A stretch of DNA of 64,000 nucleotides from Chelydra serpentina (lineage: Eukaryota > Chordata > Testudines > Chelydridae), in contig JBAIAC010000059.1 in assembly GCA_037349315.1 (NCBI GenBank), forward strand, positions 30,598,501 to 30,662,500, given 5' to 3'. Each line of letters begins with the position of its first letter. Positions within the stretch are counted from its first letter, which is position 1. A program made the translations under genes and the position numbers. Below, piece after piece: positions 43,211 through 53,933 of this stretch. A model generated the notes under the pieces. It was not told the origin of the DNA and did not search any database. It was given only the letters and a program-made list of their open reading frames with translations.

Positions 43211-44194
43211 TGTGACGGTGTACCCCATAAGACTTTATGGGGAGATGCTTATAAATGTATATATGTAACTGGAATATGTTTTATGCTACAAGTGCCATGT
43301 AACATATCTCTGTGAAAGTTATGACCTACTGAATTTATTCCTCCTGTTTGTATGCATGTATCATTCTTGTAGTTGAAGTTATGAATATTGCTTTTATATT
43401 TGCTAGTTTTATACATAGCCTTTGTAAGAGCATGGGATCAGGTCTGTAGAAAAGAATGTGCAAGTTAAGTGCAAGCACTTAACAGACAAAAGAAGGTGCA
43501 GACCCCAGTCCACATTTGGGCCTGGTCAGGAATGCAACTGGTTGGACTGGTTAGGGTGCATGGACAGGTGACTTGCCCATGTGATCCCAAAACTCCAGGG
43601 CAACATGATGCTACACAGGGAGTGGGGGAAAGGCTATAAAAGACCTTGGAAGACCCCTCCATTTTGTCTTCAGCTGGCTAAAGAGAGAGGCTCTCCACCC
43701 CCCAAGGACATACCTGAGAGAAACTGAACAAAGGACAAAGACAATAGGGGGTGTGAGCGATTGCTGGACCCAGGCTAGTTCTACAGCCTGTGAAAAGGAA
43801 AAGATTTAAATCTGGTGAGGCTTTTATCTGTGTTAAGGTTGAGTAGACATAGATGTGCGTGTTTTATTTTATTTTACTTAGTAATTCACTTTGTTCTGTC
43901 TGTCACTACTTGGAATCACTTAAATCCTATTTTCTGTACTTATTAAAATCACTTTTTACTTATTAAGTTACCTGGAGTGCGAGTTGGTACCTGGGGGGGC
44001 AAACAGCTGTGCATATCTTTCTATCTTTGAAATAGAAGGCGAACTATTTATGAGTTTACCCTGTATAAGCTTTATACAGGGTAAAACGGATTTATTAAGG
44101 GTTTGAACCTCCTTGGGAGTTGGGCACCTGGGTGTCAAAGGCAAGAGCGCTTCCAGGAGCCTTACAGTTGTTAGTGGACTTGGTTCGGACCTGG

Positions 44195-45335
44195 TGTGAC
44201 AGGTCGAGGGACGTGATTGTTCCCTTCTATTCGGCACTGGTGAGGCCTCATTTGGAGTACTGTGTCCAGTTTTCAATAACTGGGACCGTATAGATCATTG
44301 TTGCAACAAAGGTCCTGTAGTGGCACCAAAGCTTATATAAAGTGGGTCAAATGAGGTGTCTAAGACCAGGTTATGCTTGGCTGGTTATGATTATGTCATT
44401 TATATGTATTTATCAGTTTTGTAGTTGAAGTTATGAATATTGGCTTTATACTGTCTGTATTTCAAACTGGGGCCATGCTTCTGGGACCCCGGACAAGCTA
44501 TCAGCTCTGCTAGGCCTGCTTGATGGCCCATTAAGAGCCATCAGTAATACAATGGATCCATTGAGAGAAGGCAGACATGCCTGTGACTCAACAAATTATG
44601 CAGGGACTTGCCCATGTGACTCCAGACTCCATTTTGCTGTGATTTTCCACAGTAAGGACAAAGAGGTGTCTTTACACCTGGAAGAAACTATAAAAGGCAG
44701 CTGCCTCATCTCCATTTTGTCTTCTTTCCTGCTTCTTACCTCTGGAGGGACGTTGCTACAAATGGAAGCTTTGAACAAAGGACTGAAGGACCCATCCCAG
44801 CTGTGGATGTCTTCCAGAGACTTGATTTGAACCTGCAGTATTTCATCTTTACTGCAAGCCTGAACCAAGAACTTTGCCATTACTGTATGTAATTGATTCC
44901 TTTTAACCAATTCTAGCTCTCACCTTTACCTTTTTCCTTTTATGAATAAACCTTTAGATTTTAGATTCTAAAGGATTGGCAACAGCGTGATTTGTGGGTA
45001 AGATCTGATTTGTATATTGACCTGGATCTGGGGGCTTGGTCCATTGGGATCGGGAGGACCTTTTTTCTTTTACTGGGGCATTGGTTTTCATGACCAGTTG
45101 TCCCCATAACGAGTGGCACTGGTGGTGAGACTGGGAAACTGGAGTGTCTTAGGGGATTGCTTGGGATGACTTGTGGTTAGCCAGTGGGGTAAAACCAAAG
45201 TCTCCTCTGTCTGGCTGGTTTGGTTTGCCTTAGAGGTGGAAAAACCCCAGCCTTGGGCTGTAGTTGCCCTGCTTGAAGCAATTTGTCCTGAACTGGCACT
45301 CTCAGTTGGGTCCCGCCAGAACCAGCATCGTTACA
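44195..45335 (+). mobile_element. solo LTR of family A carrying a CR1 fragment
   Basis: Starts TGTGACAG and ends CATCGTTACA, flanked by CCTGG at 44190-44194 and 45336-45340. Compared with the second family A LTR (46880-47928) it has an extra 75-bp CR1 stretch just inside its 5' end. It contains a poly(A)-signal region ATGAATAAACC near 44942. Confidence 0.87.
44201..44275 (+). mobile_element. CR1 internal fragment inside the LTR
   Basis: Matches the CR1 subfamily A segment around 38030-38100 (ACGTGATTGTTCCC to GTGTCCAGTTT). It has neither CR1 end, so it is not a normal LINE insertion. Confidence 0.82.
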
Positions 45336-45492
45336 CCTGGGTCTGTGTTTGCAGCAGATCAGTGGAATCTGGCTCAAAGCAGACAGGATTCGGGAGTCCC
45401 AAGCTGGAAAAGGCCGGGAAGCAGAGGCAGAAGTAGCCTTGGCACACCAGGTGGCAGCACTAAGCAGGTTTCTGTGATTCCAACCCGTCACA

Positions 45493-45658
45493 GAGTCACC
45501 ACCCAAGAAATGTACACACACCACTACCATGGAAAAACCATTCAAAATGAGATCATACAGTTACTGGCAACAAAAGTCAAACAGAAGATTGTGGCAGAGC
45601 TGAAGTCAGCAAGATATTGCTCTGTTATTCTGGACTGCACACCTGACATCAGCCATAC
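45493..45658 (+). pseudogene. hAT transposase, catalytic-core start (first copy)
   Basis: Encodes VTTQEMYTHHYHGKTIQN and CSVILDCTPDISHT, the beginning of the hAT catalytic region with the D of LDCTPD. It stops abruptly at 45658. The same sequence recurs at 48027-48196 and continues there. Confidence 0.78.
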
Positions 45659-46767
45659 GACTTCCTAGATAAAAGGTTAGAAGCATTCTCCTTCCCTTTG
45701 CCACACACCAGGTTAGGAATCTTTTCCTTTTTGCTACAAGTTGTCAAACTCTCAGTAGAGAACACAACTAAATCACCTTTCTGCTCTCCTTGTGCTCTGG
45801 CTAGGGTATCACCCTGATTATACAGAGTAGCTACACCCTTTCCCACCCACACATTAGCAACAGGCAAACTACAAGCACCAGAATTGTCTGGTCTCTGGGA
45901 TTCTGCATAGACACTAACTGGATGCAACCTAGTTACAGTGCCCTTCTCCCTAGCAGACACAAACTTGGGACCCTTCCCTTCCTGAGCTTTAGTTGAATGC
46001 AGAACCAACTCTGAGACAACTGCACTATTCTCAACCATCACAGGCTGAGAGGCACCTTCTGTCTGCTCCACAGACAAAGAAGATCCAGACACATTGCCAC
46101 TCCCAACAGACAAACTGCTGCTCTTTTCACTCCACTGAGCTATCTCCAGCAAATCATAGTTACCCTTTTCAGGTTCACTTTTACAAGCTGTATTAGCCAA
46201 CACTATTTTACCCTTTCCTTCCTCAGTTAGGGTTTTCACCTGACCATCCACTTTATTCTGCTCCTGAGAAACAATTTCCTGACCAATGAGTTCTGAGACA
46301 TTGGATAGACATTGAGAAACTTCATTCACAGACAAACAGCTATTTCCCACCAGGTTAGAATCCCCCTCTCCCTGGCCATAGCAAAACTGGTTAAACACAG
46401 AAAATTGCTCAGAGTAAAACATATCAACATAGTTATAAACTGGACATTCAAGAGGATACAGTTTCTGCCGTTCTTCCATTGCTTTTTTGACTTGGAGCTG
46501 AAGTCTGGCAGTTTCTTGTTGCCTCTCTCGAGCTTCCTCCTCAGCAGCCAACAGTTTCAGACGCCTCTTTTGAGCTTCTTTCTCCCTCTGTGCAGCTTCT
46601 CTTTTGAACTGAGCCTTCCACTCCACTGCTTCTTTCTCCAGCTGGGCCAAGGCTTGCTTCTCTTTCATACGAATTTCTGCCAGTTTTTGTTCATGCTCAA
46701 ACTGCAGGCTGTCTCTCAGGGCTTGCAGTTTCATTGCTTTTGCTGATGCTTTCTGGCTCATGGTCAC
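45659..46767 (-). pseudogene. family A LTR element, gag-like coiled-coil protein, truncated
   Basis: About 370 codons on the minus strand, starting MTMSQKASAK. Residues about 5-115 are a strongly charged coiled coil (EKEAQKRRL, EEEARERQQETARL). The rest is Ser/Gly/Glu-rich without a nucleocapsid finger. Position just downstream of a family A LTR (46880-47928, minus sense) suggests the first ORF of that LTR element. The 3' end is cut at the junction with hAT sequence at 45658, and no protease, RT or integrase is present. The function as gag is inferred from position only. Confidence 0.6.
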
Positions 46768-46879
46768 TGATCTTTAACCAACCCAACTCTCAATACCAAA
46801 AATTAAATTTGGATAGCGTGGGGTTCTGACCCAAAACTTAATTGACCTGGTTCTGTGGATCCTTGCACGACTACACCAC

Positions 46880-47928
46880 TGTAACGATGCTGGTTCTGGC
46901 GGGACCCAACTGTGAGTGCCAGTTCAGGACAAATTGCTTCAAACAGGGCAACTACAGCCCAAGGCTGGGGTTTTTCCACCTCTAAGGCAAACCAAACCAG
47001 CCAAACAGAGGAGACTTTGGTTTTTCCCCACTGGCTAACCACAAGTCACACAAGCAATCCCCTTAGACACTCCAGTTTCCCAGTCTCACCACCAGTGCCA
47101 CTTGTTATGGGCAGTAAAAGAAAAGGTCCTCCCGATCCCAATGGACCAAGCCCCCAGATCCAGGTCAATATACCAATCAGATCTTACCCACAAATCACGC
47201 TGTTGCCAATCCTTTAGAATCTAAAATCTAAAGGTTTATTCATAAAAGGAAAAAGGTATAGGTGAGAGCTAGAATTGGTTAAAAGGAATCAATTACATAC
47301 AATAATGGCAAAGTTCTTGGTTCAGGCTTGCAGTAAAGATGACATAAGCTGCAGGTTCAAATCAAGTCTCTGGATTATATCCACAGCATGGATGGGTCCT
47401 TCAGTCCTTTGTTCAAAGCTTCCATTTGTAGAAAGGTTCCTCCAGAGGTAAGAAGCAGGAAAGAAGACAAAATGGAGATGAGGCAGCTGCCTTTTATAGT
47501 TTCTTCCAGGTGTAAAGACACCTCTTTGTCCTTACTGTGGAAAATCACAGCAAAATGGAGTCTGGAGTCACATGGGCAAAGTCTCTGCATAATTTGCTGA
47601 GTCACAGGCGTGTCTGCCTTCTCTCAATGGGTCCATTGTATCGCTGATGGCTCTTAATGGGCCATCCAGCAGGCCTGGCCGAGCTGATAGCTTGTCCTGG
47701 GTCCCAGAAGCCCAGCCCCAGTTTGAAATACAGACAGTATAAAGCCAATATTCATAACTTCAACTACAAAACTGATACATACATATAAATGACATAATCA
47801 TAACCAGCCAAGCATAACCTGGTCTTAGACACCTCATTTGAACCCCTTTATACAAGATTTGGTGCCACTACAGGACCTTGGTTGTAACAATGATCTATAT
47901 GGTCGCAGTTATTGTCAATAACGTCACA
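46880..47928 (-). repeat. family A LTR (5' LTR of the gag-bearing fragment)
   Basis: 1049 bp from TGTAACGATGC to ACGTCACA on the plus strand, inverted relative to the solo LTR at 44195-45335. Downstream in its own sense come about 110 bp of leader, then the gag-like ORF. A possible primer site begins TGGTGTAGTCGTGC; it resembles a tRNA-Ser 3' end but with mismatches. Confidence 0.83.
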
Positions 47929-48196
47929 GGAGTCCCAAGCTGGAAAAGGCCGGGAAGCAGAGGCAGAAGTAGCCTTGGCACACCAGGTGGCAGCACTAAG
48001 CAGGTTTCTGTGATCCCAACCTGTCACAGAGTCACCACCCAAGAAATGTACACACACCACTACCTTGGAAAAACCATTCAAAATGAGATCATACAGTTAC
48101 TGGCAACAAAAGTCAAACAGAAGATTGTGGCAGATCTGAAGTCAGCAAGATATTGCTCTGTTATTCTGGACTGCACACCTGACATCAGCCATACGG
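47929..48196 (+). repeat. second copy of a 265-bp junction segment
   Basis: Repeats 45392-45658: the end of LTR B (GGAGTCCCAAGCTGG...) plus the hAT piece up to CAGCCATACG. The two copies differ at only a handful of positions. Confidence 0.85.
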
Positions 48197-48727
48197 AACA
48201 AATGACTTTAATGGTGCGTTTTGTAACAACAACAGAACTTAGTGAAAATGTCTCTGCAATGGTGACTGTCAGAGAGCATTTTCTAGAATTTATTGACATT
48301 GATACTACAGGAGCTGGTATGACAAATGTACTTCTTAAAAAGCTGGAAGATACGGGAATTGCGATAGCTGACATGAGAGGTCAGGGCTACGAAAATGGTG
48401 CTGACATGAGAGGAAAGAACAGAGGAGTGAAGACACGGATCCGAGAGTTAAACCCTCAAGTTTTTTTTTATCCCATGCATTGAACTTGGTGGTCAGTGAT
48501 GCAGCATCAGCTTCTAGTGAGGCTGTTGAATTTTTTAATGTAATTCAAAGCATCTATGTATTTTTCTCTGCATCAACTCATCGATGGCAAATTTTGAAGC
48601 AACATCTGGGAACATCCTCTCTGACACTGAAACCATTGAGTGCCACATGATGGGAAAGTTGAGTGGAGGCGATAAAGTCTATCAAACACCAAATTGGGAA
48701 GATTGATGATGCCATAGTTGCCATTAT
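48027..48727 (+). pseudogene. hAT transposase, catalytic region
   Basis: Continues from VTTQEMYTHHY through LDCTPDISHTEQMTLMVRFV, FLEFIDIDTTGAGMTNVLL and GQGYENGADMRG, the conserved hAT block around the second acidic residue. After LNPQVFF the frame is lost in a T-run and a small deletion near 48462-48482, then resumes as LNLVVSDAA. It runs into the CR1 at 48728. Confidence 0.78.
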
Positions 48728-49467
48728 CATAGAATCATAGAATCATAGAATCTCAGGGTTGGAAGGGACCTCAGGAGGTCATCTAGTCCAACCCCCTGCT
48801 CAAAGCAGGACCAACCCCAACTAGATCATCCCAGCCAGGGCTTTGTCAAGCCTGACCTTAAAAACCTCTAAGGAAGGAGATTCCACCACCTCCCTAGGTA
48901 ACCCATTCCAGTGCTTCACCACCCTACTAGTGAAAAAGTTTTTCCTAATATCCAACCTAAACCTCCCCCTCTGCAACTTGAGACCATTACTCCTTGTTCT
49001 GTCATCTTCTACCACTGAGAACAGTCTAGATCCATCCTCTTTGGAACCCCCTTTTAGGTAGTTGAAAGCAGCTATCAAATCCCCCCTCACTCTTCTCTTC
49101 TGCAGGCTAAACAATCCCAGTTCCCTCAGCCTCTCCTCATAAGTCATGTGCTCCAGCCCCCTAATCATTTTTGTTGCCCTCCGTTGGACTCTTTCCAATT
49201 TATCCACATCCTTTTTGTAGTGTGGGGCCCAAAACTGGACACAGTACTCCAAATGAGGCCTCACCAGTGCCGAATAGAGGGGAATAATCACGTCCCTCGA
49301 TCTGCTGGAAATGCCCCTACTTATACAGCCCAAAATGCCGTTAGCCTTCTTGGCAACAAGGGCACACTGTTGACTCATATTCAGCTTTTCGTCCACTGTA
49401 ACCTCTAGGTCCTTTTCTGCAGAACTGCTGCCCAGCCATTCGGTCCCTAGTCTGTAGCAGTGCATTA
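48728..49467 (-). mobile_element. CR1 LINE, 5'-truncated (subfamily A), minus strand
   Basis: The tail CATAGAATCATAGAATCTCA leads; the coding part ends in the frame at [11 protein letters not shown] near 49465. A duplication of about ATTAT flanks it. It splits the hAT codons for AIVAIMEDNAM. Confidence 0.93.
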
Positions 49468-50408
49468 TGGAGGATAATGCTATGACAGGAACTGTTCTCC
49501 CATGAACAGTGGCAGAGGCAAATGGAATTACCAGAAACATACATAACTTCAAATTTCTGTGTGGCTTAGTGTTGTGGCATGACATACTGTTTGAAATAAA
49601 TGTTTTAAGCAAGAGACTCCAAGGTGTTGACCTTGATATATTGGGAGCAATGGAACTACTATACAAAGCAAAGTCATACCTACAGTCTTACTGGTCAGAT
49701 GAGGGATTTCAAAACGTCCTGAAGAGTGCACAGAAGTTGGTAGAGCAACTTCACACTGAAGCTATTTTCTCACCCATGCAAGAATACAAGAGTCACCAAA
49801 GAAGAAAACATTTTGATTACAAGGCATGGGATAATCCCATAAGAGACCCCAAACAATAATTCAAAGTTGAATTCTTTAACCAGATGCTAGACTGTGCAAT
49901 ACAGTCAGCTGAAGAACATTTCATGCAGCTCAAGGAACACAGCAATATATTTGAGATGTATGATATTCCAAAACTCCTCACTATACCTGAAGAAGACCTA
50001 CACCAGCAATGCAGGGCACTAGAGACCGTTTTGACACATGATGACATGCGCAATATTGATGCGAGTGATTTGGGTGATGAACTGAAAGCCTTTTCAAGAT
50101 ACATTTCAGCAGGATCAACTCCAAAGGCTGTTCTGGAATATATGTGCACAAATAAGATGACCACCCTCTTTCCAAATGCTTTTGTTGCTCTGTGCATACT
50201 TGTAACACTTCCTGTAACAGTTGCCAGTGGAGAATGCAGCTTCTCTAAGCTGAAGTTAATCAAAACACATCTATGCTCCACAATGACACAGGAGAGGCTG
50301 GTCGGCCTTGCAACCATCTCAATAGAGCATGAGCTGGCCCAGACTGTGGACCTTCAGGAAGCAGTTCAAATCTCTGCAACCAAGAAGGCACGGAAAGCAC
50401 CACTTTGA
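49468..50408 (+). pseudogene. hAT transposase, C-terminal dimerisation region
   Basis: Encodes [37 protein letters not shown], a TAA at 49857-49859 where the family has a codon, then FFNQMLDCAIQSAEEHF and the hAT dimerisation motif (LVTLPVTVASGECSFSKLKL, MTQERLVGLATISIEH) before TGA at 50406. A possible earlier stop lies near 49505. Clearly a pseudogene. Confidence 0.8.
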
Positions 50409-50692
50409 TTATTCAAACAGATAAAAATGCCAGTGTTTACTATGCAGACAAGAAAAGTTACATTTGCTGTTCAGGCATTTGAAAGTTAAGTGTTACTTAG
50501 CATTTTTGAACAAGGCATTTTAAGTTGTTAGTTCTCCTTTACTGGGGTAGGTAGCAGAGCAGTACCATGAGAGGAGTAGAACAGGAAGAAGGCAGAATTG
50601 AGACCTTTCAAACTTTTGGCCCAAGCGAGGGGGTATGGGGGCATCATCTGAGCTCCCCGCCTCAGATGCCAAAATGTCGTGGGCCGGCCCTG

Positions 50693-51029
50693 CAGACCAG
50701 ACAAAAGTTATGGGGTCTGAACAGAATCGGGACAGACACCAGGTAAGGCAAAAGATACTGGGACTTGCCCACCAAGCTCTTTTTGTACCAGGCAGGTCCC
50801 TGCTTGAGGCTAAGGCCCAGATCTACAAAGCTATTTAGAAGTTAGGAGCCTACATACCTTTGTGGATCTGGGCCTAAGATACTTGGGCAGGGGGACAGTT
50901 TATAAATGGTTAGAGGTGAGTGATCTTAACTAAGTCCTATGAAACTGAAGAAGGTCTATACCCGAGGTACTTAAATCAAGCCTTTCGAGAGTTACGCAAC
51001 TGAAATAACAATGTTTTATATAAACTCAC
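50693..51029. other. intergenic, unassigned
   Basis: No gene or repeat was recognised. Confidence 0.35.
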
Positions 51030-52295
51030 TGTGAGGGGTTGCTGTCAGGGTTCCCTCCCCACTCTGAACTCTAGGGTACAGATGTGGGGACTCGCATGAA
51101 AGTCCCCTAAGCTTATTTCTACCAGCTTAGGTTAAAAACTTCCCCAAGGGGACGGTATGCTGCCACCACCAAGTGATTTAGACAAAGAATCAGGGAAAGG
51201 ACCATTTGGAATTCCTATTCCTCCCAAGCCCTATACCCCCTTCCTGGGAAGTCTTGAGAACAACATACCAACCAAATGGGTAAACCAGATTCTTAAAAAA
51301 CAGAACTTTTATTATAAAGAAAAAAAAGTAAAAGAAGCACCTCTGTAAAATCAGGATGGAAGATAACTTTACAGGGTAATCAGATTCAAAACACAGAGGT
51401 TCCCCTCTAGGCAAAACTTTAAAGTTACAAAAAACAGGGATAAACCTCCCTCTTAGCACAGGGAAAATTCACAAGTTAAAAACAAAAGGTAATCTAACAC
51501 GCCCTGCCTTATTTACTTACTCTTTTTGCAATATTGAGACTCACTTTAGGATGGTTTATAGGAGAAGGAGTTTTCTGACATGGTGCTTCTCTGCTTCTCC
51601 AGAGAACACACAAACAAAGAGCACAAACAAAGCCCCCCCCGCCATTTGAAAGAATCTTCCTTCCCCATTGGTCCTTTTTGGTCAGGTGCCAACCAGGTTA
51701 TTTGAGCTTCTTAACCCGTTATAGGTAAGGAGGAATTCTAGGCTACCCTTAGCTGTATGGTTATGACAGGTGCCCACCCCACAAAAGACTGGAAGGGGTT
51801 AAGGTGGCCAGGTAGGCCAATTAACTGCCCAGGCTGCACCTGGAGGAGGAGCCGGGGAATTGATTAGACAGGAGGCTCAGCAGGACAGGAACAAGAGGGG
51901 AGCCTGTATAAAGCCCAGGAGCTGAGAGCAGCTGGGGGCTGCAGGGGAGTACTCTGCAGTCACTCCCTGGGTGAAGAGAGGTGTTTTTGGGGCTATAGAG
52001 GTAAGTATGCTACAGTTACTCAAATCCAGAGAAGGGGAAAGTCAGAAAGATAGGAAGGGCTCAAGGGAAAAGCAGCAAGGGCGAGGATAGTGGAGACCTT
52101 GGTTGCTGATGAGAAAGCCGCTGGGTTGGAACCTGGAGTAAAGAGTGGGCTCGGGTTCCCCTACCAGCCACTGGAGAAGTGGTGCAAACCAGACAGTGGA
52201 GAGTGGACTGCCTGGGACAGTTTGCCTTGGAAGAGTTTGATACCCTGGAAGGGGAGGATCACAGTGACCTGGCCGGAGGGTCATGTCACAAAGAG
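51030..52295 (+). mobile_element. element D, copy 2, split by a solo LTR
   Basis: Starts near TGTGAGGGGTTGC, resumes at GGTGCCCACCCCACAAAAG (51769). It has a TATA-like CCTGTATAAAGCCC near 51906 and continues with blocks shared with D copy 1 (CCCCTACCAGCCACTGG, CTGCCTGGGACAGTTTG). No coding potential is seen. Confidence 0.5.
51043..51768 (-). mobile_element. solo LTR, third family
   Basis: 726 bp from TGTCAGGGTTCC to GGTTATGACA, flanks GTTGC and GGTGC (4 of 5 match). An AATAAA on the minus strand (TTTATTATAAAG near 51308) suggests minus sense. No interior remains. Confidence 0.75.
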
Positions 52296-52906
52296 GAATC
52301 TGCAGCTCTGGGAGCAAGAGGGGGCTGAAGGGTTTGGGGTGCAGGAGGGTCTCAGGGCTGGGGCAGAATGTTGGGGTGATGGCTGCGGGTTGGGGTCAGG
52401 GATACGGGGCTTAGGGTGCAGGATGGGGGCTCTGGGTTTGGGGGGCTCCAGCTTGGGATGTGGGAGGGGGTCAGGGATGTGGGCTGGGGGTGCAGGCTTC
52501 CTGCCTATCCTGGCACCACGGACTGTGCTGCATCCTGGAAGCGTCCAGCAGCAGGTCTGGCTCCTAGGTGGAGACACGCAAGTGGCTCCACGTGGCTCTC
52601 ACTCGCAGGCACCCCCCCTCAGCTCCCATTGGCCGGGAATCAGCCAATGGGAGTGCAGAGCTGGTGCTCCGGGCGGGGGCAGCGCGTGGAGCTCTGTGCC
52701 CCCCACCCACATAGGAGTCGGACCTGCTGCTGGCCGCTTCCAGGGTTCAGCGCGGTCAGGTAGGGACTAGCCTGCCTTAGCTGGGAAGCACCGCCGACGG
52801 GCCTTTTATCGGCCCGGTTGGTGGTGCTGAGCAGAGCCACCGTGACCCAGTGCCTTATGTTCTGCGATCCAGTACTGGGTCGTGCCCCTCAGTTTGAAAA
52901 CCACTG
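52296..52906 (-). mobile_element. hAT MITE, right end CAGTTTGAAAACCACTG
   Basis: The right terminus resembles the element at 11079. The interior is G-rich with GGGGTGCAGG-like words. The left boundary is approximate and no duplication was found. Confidence 0.55.
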
Positions 52907-53092
52907 ATCTAGGGTAATCTCCATCTCCAGAATAGGGTCTACCAGTTTGGATGCTGTGGGGAACTGTGATGAAGTGGGGGATTTTCTTAGTGTTTTGCAT
53001 GAATACTCTGTGGGTCTCAGTTTTCTCTGTGTGCTGCGTGTTTAAAGAGGTGGCGGGAGAGGGCTTGTTGTTGCAGAGGACTAGGTGTGACT

Positions 53093-53264
53093 GGGGGGAT
53101 AGCTCAGTGGTTTGAGCATTGGCCTGCTAAACCCAGGGTTGTGAGTTCAATCCTTGAGGGGGCCATTTAGGGATCTGGGGCAAAAATTGGGGATTGGTTC
53201 TGCTTTGAGCAGGGGGTTGGATTAGATGACCGCCTAAGGTCCCTTCCAACCCTGATATTCTATG
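53093..53264 (+). mobile_element. tRNA-derived SINE with CR1-like tail (copy 3)
   Basis: Same layout as copy 1: A box TAGCTCAGTGGTTTGAGC, B box GTGAGTTCAATCC, tail ending TATTCTATGA. It directly abuts the CR1 that starts near 53265. Confidence 0.9.
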
Positions 53265-53933
53265 ACCTCTCCTATCAGTTGTGACCCTGGACAACTGCCT
53301 GGAGATGGGTTACCCTATTTGGTGGTGATGGGGGACTTCAACTATCCAGATATATGTTGGGAAAATAACACAGCGGGGCACAGACTATCCAATAAGTTCT
53401 TGGACTGCATTGCAGACAACTTTTTATTTCAGAAGGTTGAGAAAGCTACTAGGGGGGAAGCTGTTCTAGATTTGATTTTAACAAATAGGGAGGAACTCAT
53501 TGAGAACTTGAAAGTAGAAGGCAGCTTGGGTGAAAGTGATCATGAAATCTAAGCCCTGGTCTACACTACGAGTTTAGGTCGAATTTATTAGCGATATTCC
53601 GATTGATCTGTGCACCCATCCACACGACGAAGCCGTTAACATCGACTTCTAGGGCTCTTAAAATCGATCTCGCCACTCCACCCCCAACGAGGAGATTAGC
53701 GCTTAAAGCGATATTGCCGAATCGATGTAGGCTTAGTGAGGACGCAATTCGACGGTATTGGCCTCCTAAATCTATCCCACAGTGCAACAGCTGACCGCTC
53801 TGGACAGCGGTCTGAGCTCGAATGCTCCGCCCAGGTAGACAGGAAAAGCCCCGCGAACTTTTGAATTTCATTTCCTGTTTGGCCAGCGTGGTGAGCTGCA
53901 GGTGAGCGCAGATCTCATCAGCAGAGGTGACCT

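Larger units (their letters stand above)
43211..45492 (+). mobile_element. solo LTR of family B, split by a family A LTR
   Basis: Starts TGTGACGGTGTACCCC and ends CCCGTCACA, with perfect 5-bp duplications GAGTC (43206-43210, 45493-45497). It is plus-oriented, the reverse of the family B LTR at 35244-36373. The only interior is another solo LTR (44195-45335), so this arose by LTR-LTR recombination followed by a second insertion. Confidence 0.88.
32980..50692 (+). mobile_element. hAT transposon (ZMYM/TTF-finger type) expanded by nested insertions
   Basis: Inverted ends are CAGGGCTGGCCTTACC at 32980 and GTGGGCCGGCCCTG ending 50692, both followed inward by a GAGGCGG-like block. No 8-bp duplication was found. 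Coding pieces in the plus sense occur in order: 34116-34662, 40816-40978, 41533-41576, 41873-41904, 43008-43210, 45493-45658 (part duplicated at 48027), 48027-48727 and 49468-50408. Each gap is another transposable element, many with clear target duplications. About 3 kb of hAT sequence has become 17.7 kb. Confidence 0.75.

Noticed and set aside
45392..48196. Pure assembly duplication
   Set aside because: The two copies differ at several positions and have different neighbours, so a real older duplication is more likely, though read support should be checked.
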